A DNA stretch of 64,000 nucleotides, taken from the NCBI RefSeq assembly GCF_027943255.1, contig NC_072895.1, positions 82,462,001 through 82,526,000 on the forward strand. Reading direction: 5' to 3'. Below, piece by piece: positions 44,032-54,699 of the stretch; within the stretch, counting starts at the first letter, position 1; each line of letters starts with the position of its first letter. The notes beneath the pieces are model-generated. The model made no database searches and had not been told where the DNA came from. It saw only the letters and a list, made by a program, of their open reading frames with translations. The translations under genes and the position numbers were made by a program. Source of the stretch: Anastrepha obliqua (taxonomy: Eukaryota > Arthropoda > Insecta > Diptera > Tephritidae).

Positions 44032-44160
44032 CTTTTACTTACAAAAATGTCCAATAAACAAATCAGCTGTTCAGTAATCCCCCTAACAACCACCTGTCAC
44101 ACTACAATTTTAATCAGAATTAACTGCGCCGGTAATCATCTGTTGTGCCATTTTGGTTAG

Positions 44161-44860
44161 CATATTAAATTAAATGAAAGCAAGTCTGTGCATATAAATT
44201 TCACCCAAAACAAAATCAAATATGTTCCAATATATTTAAATGGTAGACAGGTTCCATACTCAAATACTGAAAAGTATCTGGGCATGACTCTAGACGCCAA
44301 GCTAAGATGGAAAGCCCATGTAAAAAAAAGAAAGAAGAATTGGAATTAAAATACAGAAATATGTATTGGCTTATGGGAAAGGAATCAGCACTATCCACCA
44401 ATAATAAAATGATTGTATACAAACAAATTCTGAAGCCTGTATGGTCCTACGGCGCACAGTTATGGGGCTGCTCCAGCCAAAGTAACATTCAATCTATACA
44501 AAAGCTCCAAAACAAAATTATTAAATGTGCAGTCGGTGTTCCGTGGTATATCCGTAGCTCCGATCTTGAACGCGACCCAAATATTGACTCGATGGCAGAC
44601 ACAATAAAAAAGATGGCAAAAGCCCATGATGAAAGGTTAAAAAACCACGTCAATACGGAGGCCACTATACTCGTTAATCCAGCTAATTGGAGAAGAAGAC
44701 TGAAACGCAGAAAGCCCAAAGACTTAATGTACTAACCACACCTTACCGTTAATTGTTGTATATACCTTATTTTCTAAATTCTAAACAAATTGCTCGTTAG
44801 TTAATAAAATTTTTCTTTGTAACTAGTCGCAATGTAAAATAATAAAAAAAATAAAAAAAA
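44161..44860 (+). mobile_element. jockey-type retrotransposon 3' end with target duplication
   Basis: 5'-truncated insertion flanked by TTTGGTTAG (44152-44160, 44861-44869), ending in an A-rich tail (AATAAAAAAAATAAAAAAAA). The plus strand codes for the end of the reverse transcriptase: EKYLGMTLDAKLRWKAHVKK, then, after a frame slip near 44325, LKYRNMYWLMGKESALSTNN, KMIVYKQILKPVWSYGAQLW and CSSQSNIQSIQKLQNKI, stop at 44735. KYLGxxLDxKLxWxxH and LKPVWSYGAQLWG are jockey-clade signatures. Confidence 0.92.
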
Positions 44861-44869
44861 TTTGGTTAG

Positions 44870-46600
44870 TTCACTTATTTTTCTAGCAAATATGCCACGT
44901 ATGAGTAGAAGGTAAGTTAAACATATTGCTGACAAATTCAATATCAATAAAAATGGCACTCACATAGGCGTAAAATGTTCGTGAATATTCTTTGGCGAGT
45001 AAAAACTGCGACTAATCAGCAAAAACTCGGATAATTATTTGCAAACAAACAAACTTTTTATTGGGCAAGTTGTCAAATGCGAAAATTATATAAAAGGCTT
45101 TGTACCGCAGATATGCTGGCCCAATTTTTTCATATTATTATTATTCATAATTTGTTGAACAGATACTGCACATAAATACATTCTCGTACGCACATACATT
45201 GGTAATACATCTCGGATAAACCACAGCACCACAGCCTTTGACTTCAGTAATAATTTTGAAATTCGTGTTTATGTGTAGTCACTGTACATGGCCACCTACT
45301 TGACTAGGCAGAAATGTTTTACCTTGCTTGTAGTACTCATAACACTGTAGGATTATGCATACATATATATGTATGTACTATATATCAAATACAGCAACTA
45401 AATTCGGCTGGCTGCCCATTAGAGCTCTTTGCATAGAACTACTCCTGTTTGGTAAATGCTGAATAATTTAGTTTAATTTCAAGAGTTGCAATGAAATCAC
45501 GATCGTCGCCTCTGTAACTGCTTCAAGTCTACTTGTATGTGCGTCTTGTATGTATGTCTTTCTTAAATACGTGCGTTCATAGAGATTTAGCGACAAATAT
45601 GTACATATAAATATTTCGCATGTACTGGAGTGAACGCCTTTCCGAATTTGTGTACTTATCTTCATGTAACCTCAGAAATTTGCTATTGCATTAATATACT
45701 GATATACATGGGCGTGTGTAGGTGTGTATGTGTGTATGTTTGCTTGTATTATAAGCACATATTTTGTATCGTAATGCACAATTAATTTTTATGCGCCTGA
45801 AACAATGGGAAATTGAAAATTTCATTTAAATTAATGTCGACCTACGGGTTTCGATGTCTACAAATCTACGACTGGATGAATCTACAACTAATTGGCCACG
45901 CTCGTTTAATTGAGAAAATATGTAGGCACTACGTATGAAGCAAATAAATTAACGGTGGCTATGATATTGTTTTGTAATTTATACTGCCTACTTATACAAA
46001 AATATTGCTTCAATGTGTGGAGCAAAGTATAAAAGTAGCGATGCATGTCTGTGGCATGACTTTGTTAATATTCACCACAATTTGCTTTCATGAATATAGT
46101 ATATATACGAGTACTTATATAAATATACATACATACGCACAATCCTAATACACTTTCAATCGGCATACCAGCAAATTCTCAATTAATATACTTGCCTTTG
46201 GGTTTATTTGCAAATACACAAATATTTTATATTCAAAATGAAAGGCACAATTAATTTTTAGCTTAAATGCGCAATTTACACTCGTATTAGATATTAAATT
46301 TCTTTACATACAGGGTGGATCATCTAGTTTGAAATAATTTTAAGTTGTTATTACTAAAGAAAATTTTCATGAAATGAAAACCCATTTGCAACAGCGCAAA
46401 TTCTTTCGGAAAACATTTTTGGAATTGTTGAGGAAAACCTTATTTTGGCGATAAAGATCGAGTACTTGATACCTGTACTCATTATGGTAATTTTAAATTT
46501 TAAACTTTGATATTGACTCCTCTTTCAATGTGGGTTTTTATTTTTTATTTAAAAATACTCTGCTAACGGTTAATTGTTATTATTATTTTTAGGGGACATA
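44870..46600. other. intron, no gene recognised
   Basis: AT-rich intron with TACATA and GTATGT microsatellite stretches (45360-45380, 45700-45740, 46080-46140). No coding signal. Confidence 0.45.
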
Positions 46601-46848
46601 CTACTGTGGGCAAAAAGTAAGGGGAATTTGGTTGTAAAATGAAAAATCTTTATTTATTCTTGTAAATCAATTTCATCCCCTTCAAAATAATGCCCTCTCC
46701 ATGAAATACACTTATGCCAACGATTTTTCCAATCCCCGAAACATGCCAAATAGTCCATTTCCAGTATAGCCATCAGCACCTTCTTCGATTCAGCTTTTAT
46801 CTCCTCAATCGACTCGAAACGCGTTCCCCGGAGAAGAGTATTATTCAA
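46601..46848 (-). mobile_element. mariner end fragment, second copy of the 10971 family
   Basis: Starts after TA with CTACTGTGGGCAAAAAGTAA and encodes, on the minus strand, TRFESIEEIKAESKKVLMAI, LEMDYLACFGDWKNRWHKCI and SWRGHYFEGDEIDLQE, nearly identical to the C terminus of the copy at 10971-12242. The rest of the element is missing. Confidence 0.88.
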
Positions 46849-47029
46849 GAAGAAGATTTTGTCGAAAGTGAGGGAGGAGTAGGAATATGCGTTTACATTT
46901 TCAGGGATGCCTATCTAGCTAGGTATTCATAGAAGCTGTTATAATATTTTATTATTATAATTTATCCCTGATTCCAAAAACGAGCTGATTCGACAAACGA
47001 CCTACAGGCTGTCTGTACATATTAGGAAT

Positions 47030-47945
47030 TTGCCTTTATTATTTATTGCATACACTGACGCTTGGAGGAAAGCCAATGCCTCGCCAGAAAAAATTGAGCT
47101 ATTCGGAGTCAGCCAACCATTGGCTGAAGTGACAGACAGAAAAAGAAGTGGTCGTCCTCACGTGGTTCGGACGCGTGCAGCCACAAAAGCCGATCGACAA
47201 AGAATTCGCAGGAATCCTTTTGGAAAGTAGAAAATCATGTCCAGGGAAATGAATGTATTGACCAGATACACATCAACACTCCTTAGGGATAATCTCCACA
47301 TGAACGTCTTCAGTCGTTCAACTGGCCATCTTTTGACAATGAGCTTGAGGAAAATTAGACTCGACAGATGCATGCATCTTTTTCGGTGGCACACGAAGAT
47401 GAGAAAATTTTCACTTTTCAAGAAGTTTTTAATAAAAAAAACGGCAAAGTTTATGCTAAAACTTCTAAAGACGCAAAAAATGTTATTCCAATGGTTCACC
47501 GTGGCCACCATCCAGCCTCCGTAATGATTTGGTGGGGAGTGTCTTGTAAAGGCGATACATCTCTTCATTTCTGCGAAAAAGGGATTAAAGTGTTCCAGGA
47601 GGATGCCTTAGAAAGCATGGTGAAGCAGATGAACACTACTCTCTTCAATCGAGCGCGTTGGATCTTCTAGAATGATTCCGTTCCAACCCATAAGGCTGGC
47701 AGTGGCTAAAAGACAACGTCTGGAAGTCCTAAACTGAATCCATTGGACTACAGTTTGTGGTCAAATTTGGAGAACATGGCCTGAACACAGAAATTTGGTT
47801 CGAACAGCGACGTCAATACCCATGGAAACCGTGCGTGCTGTCGTAGCTGAATGGTCCAATCGTTTGAAGGCTTGTATAAAAGCAAATGGTGACCATTTCG
47901 AATGAAAATTTAATTTTGTTTTTAATAGTTACATGATTAAATAAA
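47030..47945 (+). pseudogene. IS630-Tc1-mariner relic, mid and C-terminal transposase
   Basis: Readable pieces: GRPHVVRTRAATKADRQRIR (47150-47209), then FTFQEVFNKKNGKVYAKTSK, RGHHPASVMIWWGVSCKGDT, SLHFCEKGIKVFQEDALESM and VKQMNTTLF (47398-47650), then NDSVPTHKAGSG and KLNPLDYSLWSNLENM. The catalytic QQD is eroded to an ND after a stop, and the third motif has NPLDYSLW. Several stops. Confidence 0.7.
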
Positions 47946-48225
47946 ACTAACTTGATTAAAAAAGTATTATAATTTTATATCTATAACGGTTTATCTTGTT
48001 ACAGAACTTATGGCAGGACTAAGTATGTTATTTTGTAGTTGACGGCTCTTTCCCACTGGAAATCTTGACAGAAAGTCAGTGTCATATATTCGCGGAATCA
48101 AATTGATCGCTTTACGCTTGAAACAGTTCGCGAAATATTGCAAACTTATTTCCAATGTCAATGCCATGTAGCACAAACAAAGCGTTTATTGAAGATAAGT
48201 CAAAATTCTCTTTTCTCACTTCGTC

Positions 48226-48607
48226 TTAGCAAACGATGTTGAAAATAGGTATGCACGTATAAATAAATACTTTCCTGATAGCTGAGGCAAAGACTTGTTT
48301 TGTTTTTGTATATCTGGTTTTGCTTCCTGGTGGCGTCTATAGTTACCAGTTCGATTCACTACTTCTCTGCTCGCTATGGTTATGCCTATACCTCACTGGT
48401 AGAACTCACTATTTTCAATGCTGCCAACTCTCTTTTCTAATATTAGGCAAATTTTATTAGACTGCGTTCATACCAAGCAAATTTTGTTGCTTCAACTTTG
48501 AGTATGCGCTTCTGATGTTCCCGTCGTGTTCACACACCTTGCAATTGTTAGTTTTCAGTTAACATTCAACAACAGCAGCAAGAGCAAAACAGAAGTAGGT
48601 TTTGAAA
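48226..48607. repeat. dispersed repeat, copy 2 (first copy at 43098)
   Basis: About 96 percent identical by eye to 43098-43510, with a 26-base gap (GGCTCTTCTCGCTTAACGAA and neighbours are missing). Followed by a mariner-like relic instead of the Myb-like ORF. Confidence 0.8.
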
Positions 48608-49110
48608 AGCATTTCGCGGCTATGTTAACAAGCAAAACTGCCACATTTGGAGACCGGGAAACCCACACGCGCTCATCGAGAAGCCAACGCATCCTAAGGG
48701 AATTCCAGTTTGGTGCGAATTTTTAAGCAAAGGCATCTTTGGCAAATGCTTGTTTTTTAGAAATCCTGCTGGAAAAGCTATTTCGGTCAAAGATGAGCGC
48801 TACAAAGGTATGATAAATGATTACTGGTCGGAAATTCAAGACGCGGACTTGGACGATCTTTGGTATTGCCAGGATGACGCACCATACCACACCACCATAT
48901 CGCGTCAAGCTCGGTAATCGCCATCTCGGCGTAGTCGATTGGCCAGTTCGGAGTTGCAATTTGACGCTATTTGACTTTTTTGAGGTGTGCCGTACAGGAC
49001 CAATATTATGTGAATTATCGAGTGAGCTATTCGGAAGACAGAGCTCAAAAACTTCCCCACGGTCTTTGAAACCGGGTTAACACACGAAACCAGCCAAGAA
49101 ATGGTGAAAT
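48608..49110 (+). pseudogene. mariner-like transposase relic
   Basis: Broken frames: AMLTSKTATFGDRETHTRSS (equivalent to GxVNKQNCxxWGxExPH), GKAISVKDERYKGMINDYWS, EIQDADLDDLWYCQDDAPYH (second catalytic Asp) and VDWPVRSCNLTLFDFFEV, where the third Asp motif CDLTPLD has become CNLTLFD. Non-functional. Confidence 0.7.
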
Positions 49111-49493
49111 GAAAATAGCAAGAAATGCAGAGATGCTGTTCCAGGAGTAATGGGGACGTATACTCTTTTGAATAATTCAATAAAAGAACGAAAAAAAAAT
49201 ATATTTTTTCCTAATTTTTTATTTTTAATTTATATAAAGAAGCCAATGTATGGACCAACTTCTTTGTTATCCTATTTTGCCTGATGGGATATAAGGCCTC
49301 TTCAAAACGCTTCCAATTGTGATGACCAATGATGACTTCTTTCAAAAAATTTTCCTGCAGTCATAAGTTAATTTTCAAGAGTACTCTTTCACGTGCCCCT
49401 AGGGCTTTTTTCTATTGCCTAGAGAGTTCCAATCGAGTGCTTGCCTGCATATTTTTGTGTGATCCTTTCGAAGAGTATAGCCAATATACCTCC
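49111..49493. other. intron, no element recognised
   Basis: No supported feature. Confidence 0.35.
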
Positions 49494-49907
49494 ATTCTAG
49501 GGATCAAAATAAATAACTTTGCCGAAGGAACCATACCTCTAAAACGAATTCTGATGTCCCCAATTTTTGTCGAACGAAAAATCCCACTTTGACCCATTTA
49601 GAGTGCTTCAATCGAGTCCAAATGTATGACCGGCCCCCACTAACTTTGGACGGCCGATCCACCCATGCCAGTGGCACACCCCCTGGAAGTCCCCTGGGGG
49701 GTTCTCCATAGAATCATTTCAAAATATCACCATTTTTGGCCTTTACATGAGAAAAGAAACTAAAAAGTTCGACCCAAATTGCGGGGTATCAGAATTCGTT
49801 TTAGAGGTATGGTTCCTTCGGCAAAGTTTCTTATTTTGATCCCTAGAATATGATTTTCACAGAGCAATGTGCGATTTTTTTGCCTCCCCACAAATCGACC
49901 CGGCCTA
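49494..49907. mobile_element. palindromic MITE, copy C, left end truncated
   Basis: Begins inside the left arm at ATTCTAGGGATCAAAATAAA and runs to the right terminus AAATCGACCCGGCCTA. It shares the core and arms of copies A, B and D. No target duplication is visible because the left terminus is missing. Confidence 0.85.
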
Positions 49908-49919
49908 ATATATAGATAT

Positions 49920-50222
49920 CATTGGCGCGTACACCGTTTTAAGGTGTTTGACCTCCTCCTATTTGTGCCGTGCGTGTTGATGTTGTTCCACAAATGGAGC
50001 GGCCTACAGTTTCAAGCCGACTCTGAACGGCAGATATTTTTATGAGGAGCTTTTTCATGTCAGAAATACACTTGGAGGTTTGCCATTGCCTGCCGAGGGG
50101 CGACCGCTATTAGAAAAAACTTTTTCTTAATTTTGATCTTTCACCAAGATTCGAACCAACGTTCTCTCTCAGAATTCCGAATGGTATTCACACACCAACC
50201 CATTCAGCTATGGCGGCCGCCA
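49920..50222 (-). mobile_element. tRNA-derived SINE, copy 3, full length
   Basis: Read on the minus strand: GCGGCCGCCATAGCTGAATG and GGTTGGTGTGTG (A box), GGTTCGAATCTTGG (B box), body to GTGTACGCGCCAAT. It ends next to the palindromic MITE copy C. Confidence 0.82.
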
Positions 50223-51560
50223 CTTACTCCGCTTTATTTCTGAATGTGTAACTGCTTAAAATTCGCACAACGCTCTCTGTTGTTGATTGTTCTGGGCCAT
50301 CAAATCCACAATAAACCTTTTAAACATTTCTTAACTAAAACTTGCGGCTTTTTTTGTAGCCCTATGAAGTTAATTGAGTTCGCCCATTCTGTGAGGCATT
50401 GCGAAATCAAGCGTTTCGAGTACTAAACATTTGATGCTATCGTGGAAGTCCACGTCTTTTACTAGTATTCAAATGGAAGTATTCAAAATAAGATTAACAA
50501 TTTTTGTTATAGATGTGTTCATTTTAAGCCATCCAAGCGTAAGCGAGATTATTTTAGTGGCGAGCTCTTGCTAGCCTGCGTAGGTACCAACATTTGCATA
50601 CACTTCACCTTCTACAAGGGCCTAAATCATATTCTGATGATGATTTTCCATGTTGATTTCAGGCTCGAAATGTCGATGTGCTTACTTTCATTCGTCCTTC
50701 TTTCATCAAACATTACTCACTTCGATTAATACATTTCTTCCGATATGAAACCTGCTTCTTGCCAATATACCACTCGAGTAAAAGAGAGTTGGAGAATGAA
50801 TTATGATAAAAAAACCTGAATCATGACCTATCCTACGCAGTAAAATATGTTTTTGCTGTCTCCCTTCCGGCGCTGTTGGTGCTGGAACGAATGCAATCTT
50901 AATTTGTAAGCTTTGACATAACGAACACGCCAGAGTGGTATTTTGCTTTAGCTTTTTGTTTGAAGCTATATTTTTGCAATTTTTCAACTCGCTTTAATTA
51001 CGATTCCGAATATTTCAACAAATTGAAATCCCATGCAATTTATCACTACTTGCTCGTACTCGTACTAATCTCGCTCCACAGGACATGCAGGATGCACAAA
51101 TGGATATAGGTACGAACGTACCACATTGGTCATTGACATATGAAATTTACGATTAAAAAAGGGAAATGTGGTCAAGCCTAGTGGAAAGTGCAAAAACCGG
51201 TTTGCCCGTAATTTTAATTTCCGAAAATCGGAGTTGCAAAAACAGCAGCAGAAGTAGAAGGCGACAATCGATGCTGTCAACCAAGCCATAGTCACAATTT
51301 AAATGCCACAGCATTGCGGAAGCATAGAAATGTATGTATGTGTATGTGCCTGAAAAACTTGGAGAAATTCAAGCCTTGTACATTTGTCTGCCTCTATGTA
51401 AGTATGTATGTATGAAGGCGCATAAGTCACAAGAAAATCTGGACAAAAGTAAGATGAATGCTTTGACAGTTGCCCTGGCAGATGGTACAGGATGTAAAGT
51501 GGCTGCTACAGGATGCGTACGCTTCGTTGCAACCTGTGAACCAAAAGCAGGATCTCATAA
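50223..51560. other. intron, no element recognised
   Basis: Ordinary intron. Nothing supported. Confidence 0.4.
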
Positions 51561-51703
51561 GTGTATAGGTGTATGAGTGTATAAGTGTATGAGTGTATGA
51601 GTGTATAAGTGTATGAGTGTATGAGTGTATAAGTGTATGAGTGTATGAGTGTATGAGTGTATAAGTGTATAACTGTATGAGTGTATGAGCGTATAAGTGT
51701 ATG
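51561..51703. repeat. 8-base minisatellite GTGTATGA / GTGTATAA
   Basis: About 18 tandem octamers alternating between GTGTATGA and GTGTATAA with a few variants. The ORFs of YTHTLIHS type on the minus strand are products of this array, not genes. Confidence 0.93.
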
Positions 51704-52341
51704 CTGACGACTGCTAGCCGGCTGCGCTGAGTCAAGGGATTGTCGGCCGCTTTGCCGTTTTGCCGATTTGTTGTGCTGCATTTTGAATTTCTTTGTAATT
51801 TCTCTTCACCAGGCATAAGAAATGACAGGCAATTTGTTTGTTCTACATCCAAACTAAAGCCTACCAAAACTGAGTGGCAAACAAACAGATAAATAAATAA
51901 GCAAGAAGGATGTGACAAAAAGCTATGGGAAGCAAAAATACGAGTACTTGCAGCAGAGACAGTCTTCCGCTGGCAGGAGGTGTCCTGTGCATGCCTGCCA
52001 TATTTATATTTGTCAAATGCTCACTTTTTTAGTTTACGAGTAGATGCGTGTACTTGTGAACTGCATGCCTGTCATATTATTGAGATTGCAAGAGGTTGTT
52101 AAAGCAGGAAAAACATTTACACTTTTGCACAATGCGGAACAGAAAAATTGGATGAGAGAAAAAAATTTAATCTCTTCACCGGCCATTTGTACTCGTACTC
52201 GTACAAACGAATATATTTAAGAGTTGTGTGTATTGTTGTAAAAAATTTCTATTTCATGGGAATTGCAAGAAAAATATTTATGCATGTATATGTGTCTATA
52301 CTGTAGTTGTTGCTAGCTTTAACTTTTAATTTTGTACTCAC
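51704..52341. other. intron, no element recognised
   Basis: No supported feature before exon B. Confidence 0.4.
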
Positions 52342-52501
52342 ATCGTATGTCTAAATGCACTGGATTGCTCTCGCCATCGCCTTCCCGATTGCTGCCCACA
52401 CAGGTGTAGATACCCGCACGGGCGCGGCTCACGTTCTGCAACACCAAACTCTGGTTGGCCACAATGATGCCCTCGGCTAGATTGTTTTCCAGAATGTTAC
52501 C
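52342..52501 (-). CDS. Side-family exon B: second half of an Ig domain
   Basis: 160-bp exon completing the Ig domain begun in exon A. It reads NILENNLAEGIIVANQSLVL, then VSRARAGIYTCVGSNREGDG, then NPVHLDIR. The YTCVGSN motif holds the F-strand cysteine that pairs with the FFEC cysteine of exon A, and the DxGxYxC-like pattern appears as ARAGIYTC. Acceptor CTCTACAG|G and donor CGAT|GTGAGT. The single leftover T joins TT of the next exon to make Phe. An N-glycosylation sequon (NQS) is present. Confidence 0.92.
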
Positions 52502-52829
52502 CTGTAGAGGAAGTAATGTTAAATTAAAAATCAATGAATCGAAGTATTAGAAAAAGTATTATAGATAAAACGGCTGTAGCCTTAAACATATTGTAACGTG
52601 CACTGAAAGCAAGTGGAGCGAGAGTGGACACGGCAAAACTAATAAAAATTAAGTTGAAATTTTTATAAGATGCAAAATTATTAAGTTTAAAATTTTTTAT
52701 TTAGGCTAAACAGCTCACCTCGCTTTCTCTTACTCAAAAGAAAACGGGGGTTAATATGCGCAAAAATCATGCATCAATAATATTTAGGAACGAATCGAAA
52801 TGTTAGAACTGCAGTTCCTCTTCTCCTTG

Positions 52830-53560
52830 GTAGGCCCGATATCCGCTCAACCGATTTTGGTCGAGTTTAATAAAGCGTCCCAGGTATTTCTTTATCATGA
52901 AAACTGGCGCTAGTTCCCAATGCCAAGTGAAGTCAAGTCCTTTTGCACCTGATCTTTCCAACGCAGAGGAGGCCTTCCTCTTCCTCTGCTACCACTAGCA
53001 GCTAACGCATCAAATACGTTCAGAGCCGGATCATTTGTATCCATTCGGATGACTTGACCCAGCGAACAAAGCCACTGAATCGTTATTCGCTGCGCTATGT
53101 CGGCTTCGTCGTAAAGTTCTTACAGCTCATCGTTCCGTCGCCTACGATACTTGCCAACACCATCGTGCAAAGGTGAAACAGTCTTCTGCAGAATCTTTCA
53201 CTCAAACACACCAAGTGACGCCTCATCGGATATCGTCGCCGCCCAATCTTCTATACCATACGTTAGGACGGGGATAATGAGAGCTTTATAAGGTGTTAGT
53301 TTTGTTGGTCGCCAGATGACTTTACTACTTCATTGCCTACTTAGTCCAAAGCATCTCTTGCTGTCAAGAGAGACTCTCCGTTGGATTTCAAAGGTTACAA
53401 TCCAAGGCTTTGTTGCCGATTTCAATGGGGAGATTTTTGCATGGTGGCTTCTAAACCCAGCGCACAACCAGATATTCTGTGCCTCTTCGCCTTCTCACAT
53501 TAGCTCGCTTTCGAACGTATTTTCGGAACTACTTAGAGTATACTTGGGCGAAGCCCTGCA
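52830..53560 (-). pseudogene. non-LTR retroelement fragment, second copy
   Basis: Diverged copy of the relic at 38985, extending further upstream in the element. It shares TCACTTGGTGTGTTTGAG and ACGATGAGCTGTAAGAAC on the minus strand; the reading frame is lost throughout. Confidence 0.65.
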
Positions 53561-53904
53561 CTGGTGATACCAAATTAAGCGCCAAATGCAGGAAAAAATA
53601 AACCTGCTATAGGTTGGTAAAGCTTCCAGCAAATTATATGGTGTGTTAGTTCTAGACATCAAAAGGTGTTGGTCAATTTGTTCATGAATCAATTCATAAA
53701 TGGCATAGAAAACGCTTAGAAGTACATAGAATTTAATTTACTTCAATACTGATATTATGGACTGATCTCCGTCTGGTACGAAAGAAGCATAAACCGTATT
53801 AACAGCTCCAAAAAAAGAGTAAATCATTACAACGCAGGCTTTTTGTGGAATGTAGAAAAAAATGCGCTCTGTGAGAAGAGGATGAATTCCATGAATGAGG
53901 ATTT

Positions 53905-54127
53905 TGAATTCGTTGGTGCGTGACTACCATTCGGAATTCGGATAGAACGCAGGTTTCCAAAAATGGAGGAAAAGATTTTTGTAATAGCGGTCGACCCCCG
54001 GCAGGCAATTGCAAATATCCGAGTGTACTTCCGCCATGAAAAAGCTTCTCATAAAAATATCTGCCGTTTAGAGTCAAGAGGCATGCCAGAAATAGAAGGT
54101 GAAAAGGTGTAAGTGCTAATTATATAC
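53905..54127 (+). mobile_element. tRNA-derived SINE, copy 4, diverged
   Basis: GTTGGTGCGTGACTACCATT near the head, AATAGCGGTCGACCCCCGGC, CATGAAAAAGCTTCTCATAA, ending in an ATATACATATA tail. The B box is mutated (GCAGGTTTCC). Followed directly by the palindromic MITE copy D. Confidence 0.75.
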
Positions 54128-54133
54128 ATATAT

Positions 54134-54572
54134 TAAAAAAAAAATCGCCCACTACTCTGTGAAAATCATATTCTAGGGATCAAAATAAGAAACTTTGCCG
54201 AAGGAACCATACCTCTAAAACGAATTCTGATGTCCCCCAATTTGGGTCGAACTTTTTAGTTTCTTTTCTCACGTAAAGTCCAAAAATGGTGATATTTTGA
54301 AATGATTGTATGGGGAACCCCCCAGGGGAGTTCCAGGGGGTATGCCACTGGCATGGATGGATCGGCCGTCCATAGTTAGTGGGGGTCGGTCATACATTTG
54401 GACTCGATTGGAGCACTCTAAATGGGTCAAAGTGGGATTTTTCGTTCGACCCAAATTGGGGGACATCAGAATTCGTTTTAGAGGTATGGTTCCTTCGGCA
54501 AAGTTTCTTATTTTAATCCCTAGAATATGATTTTCACAGAGCAAAGAGCGATTTTTAAATCGACCCGCCCTA
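54134..54572. mobile_element. palindromic MITE, copy D, left end eroded
   Basis: Arms and core as in copies A to C. The right terminus AAATCGACCCGCCCTA is intact. The left terminus is replaced by an A run (TTAAAAAAAAAATCGCCC), so the outer bases are lost and no duplication can be read. Confidence 0.85.
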
Positions 54573-54699
54573 ATATCCATATATATATATATATTTCAAC
54601 TTGGATCGTTAAAGAGATGTAAATAGTAACTTCAGCGTTAGGGATAAGGGAAATCAGAACCAAACCATCGAATAAAGGCTAGTGTAGAATAAGACTTAG

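Noticed and set aside
51427..51918. 163-codon minus-strand ORF rich in YTHTLIHS
   Set aside because: It spans the 8-base minisatellite; no domain and no splice support.
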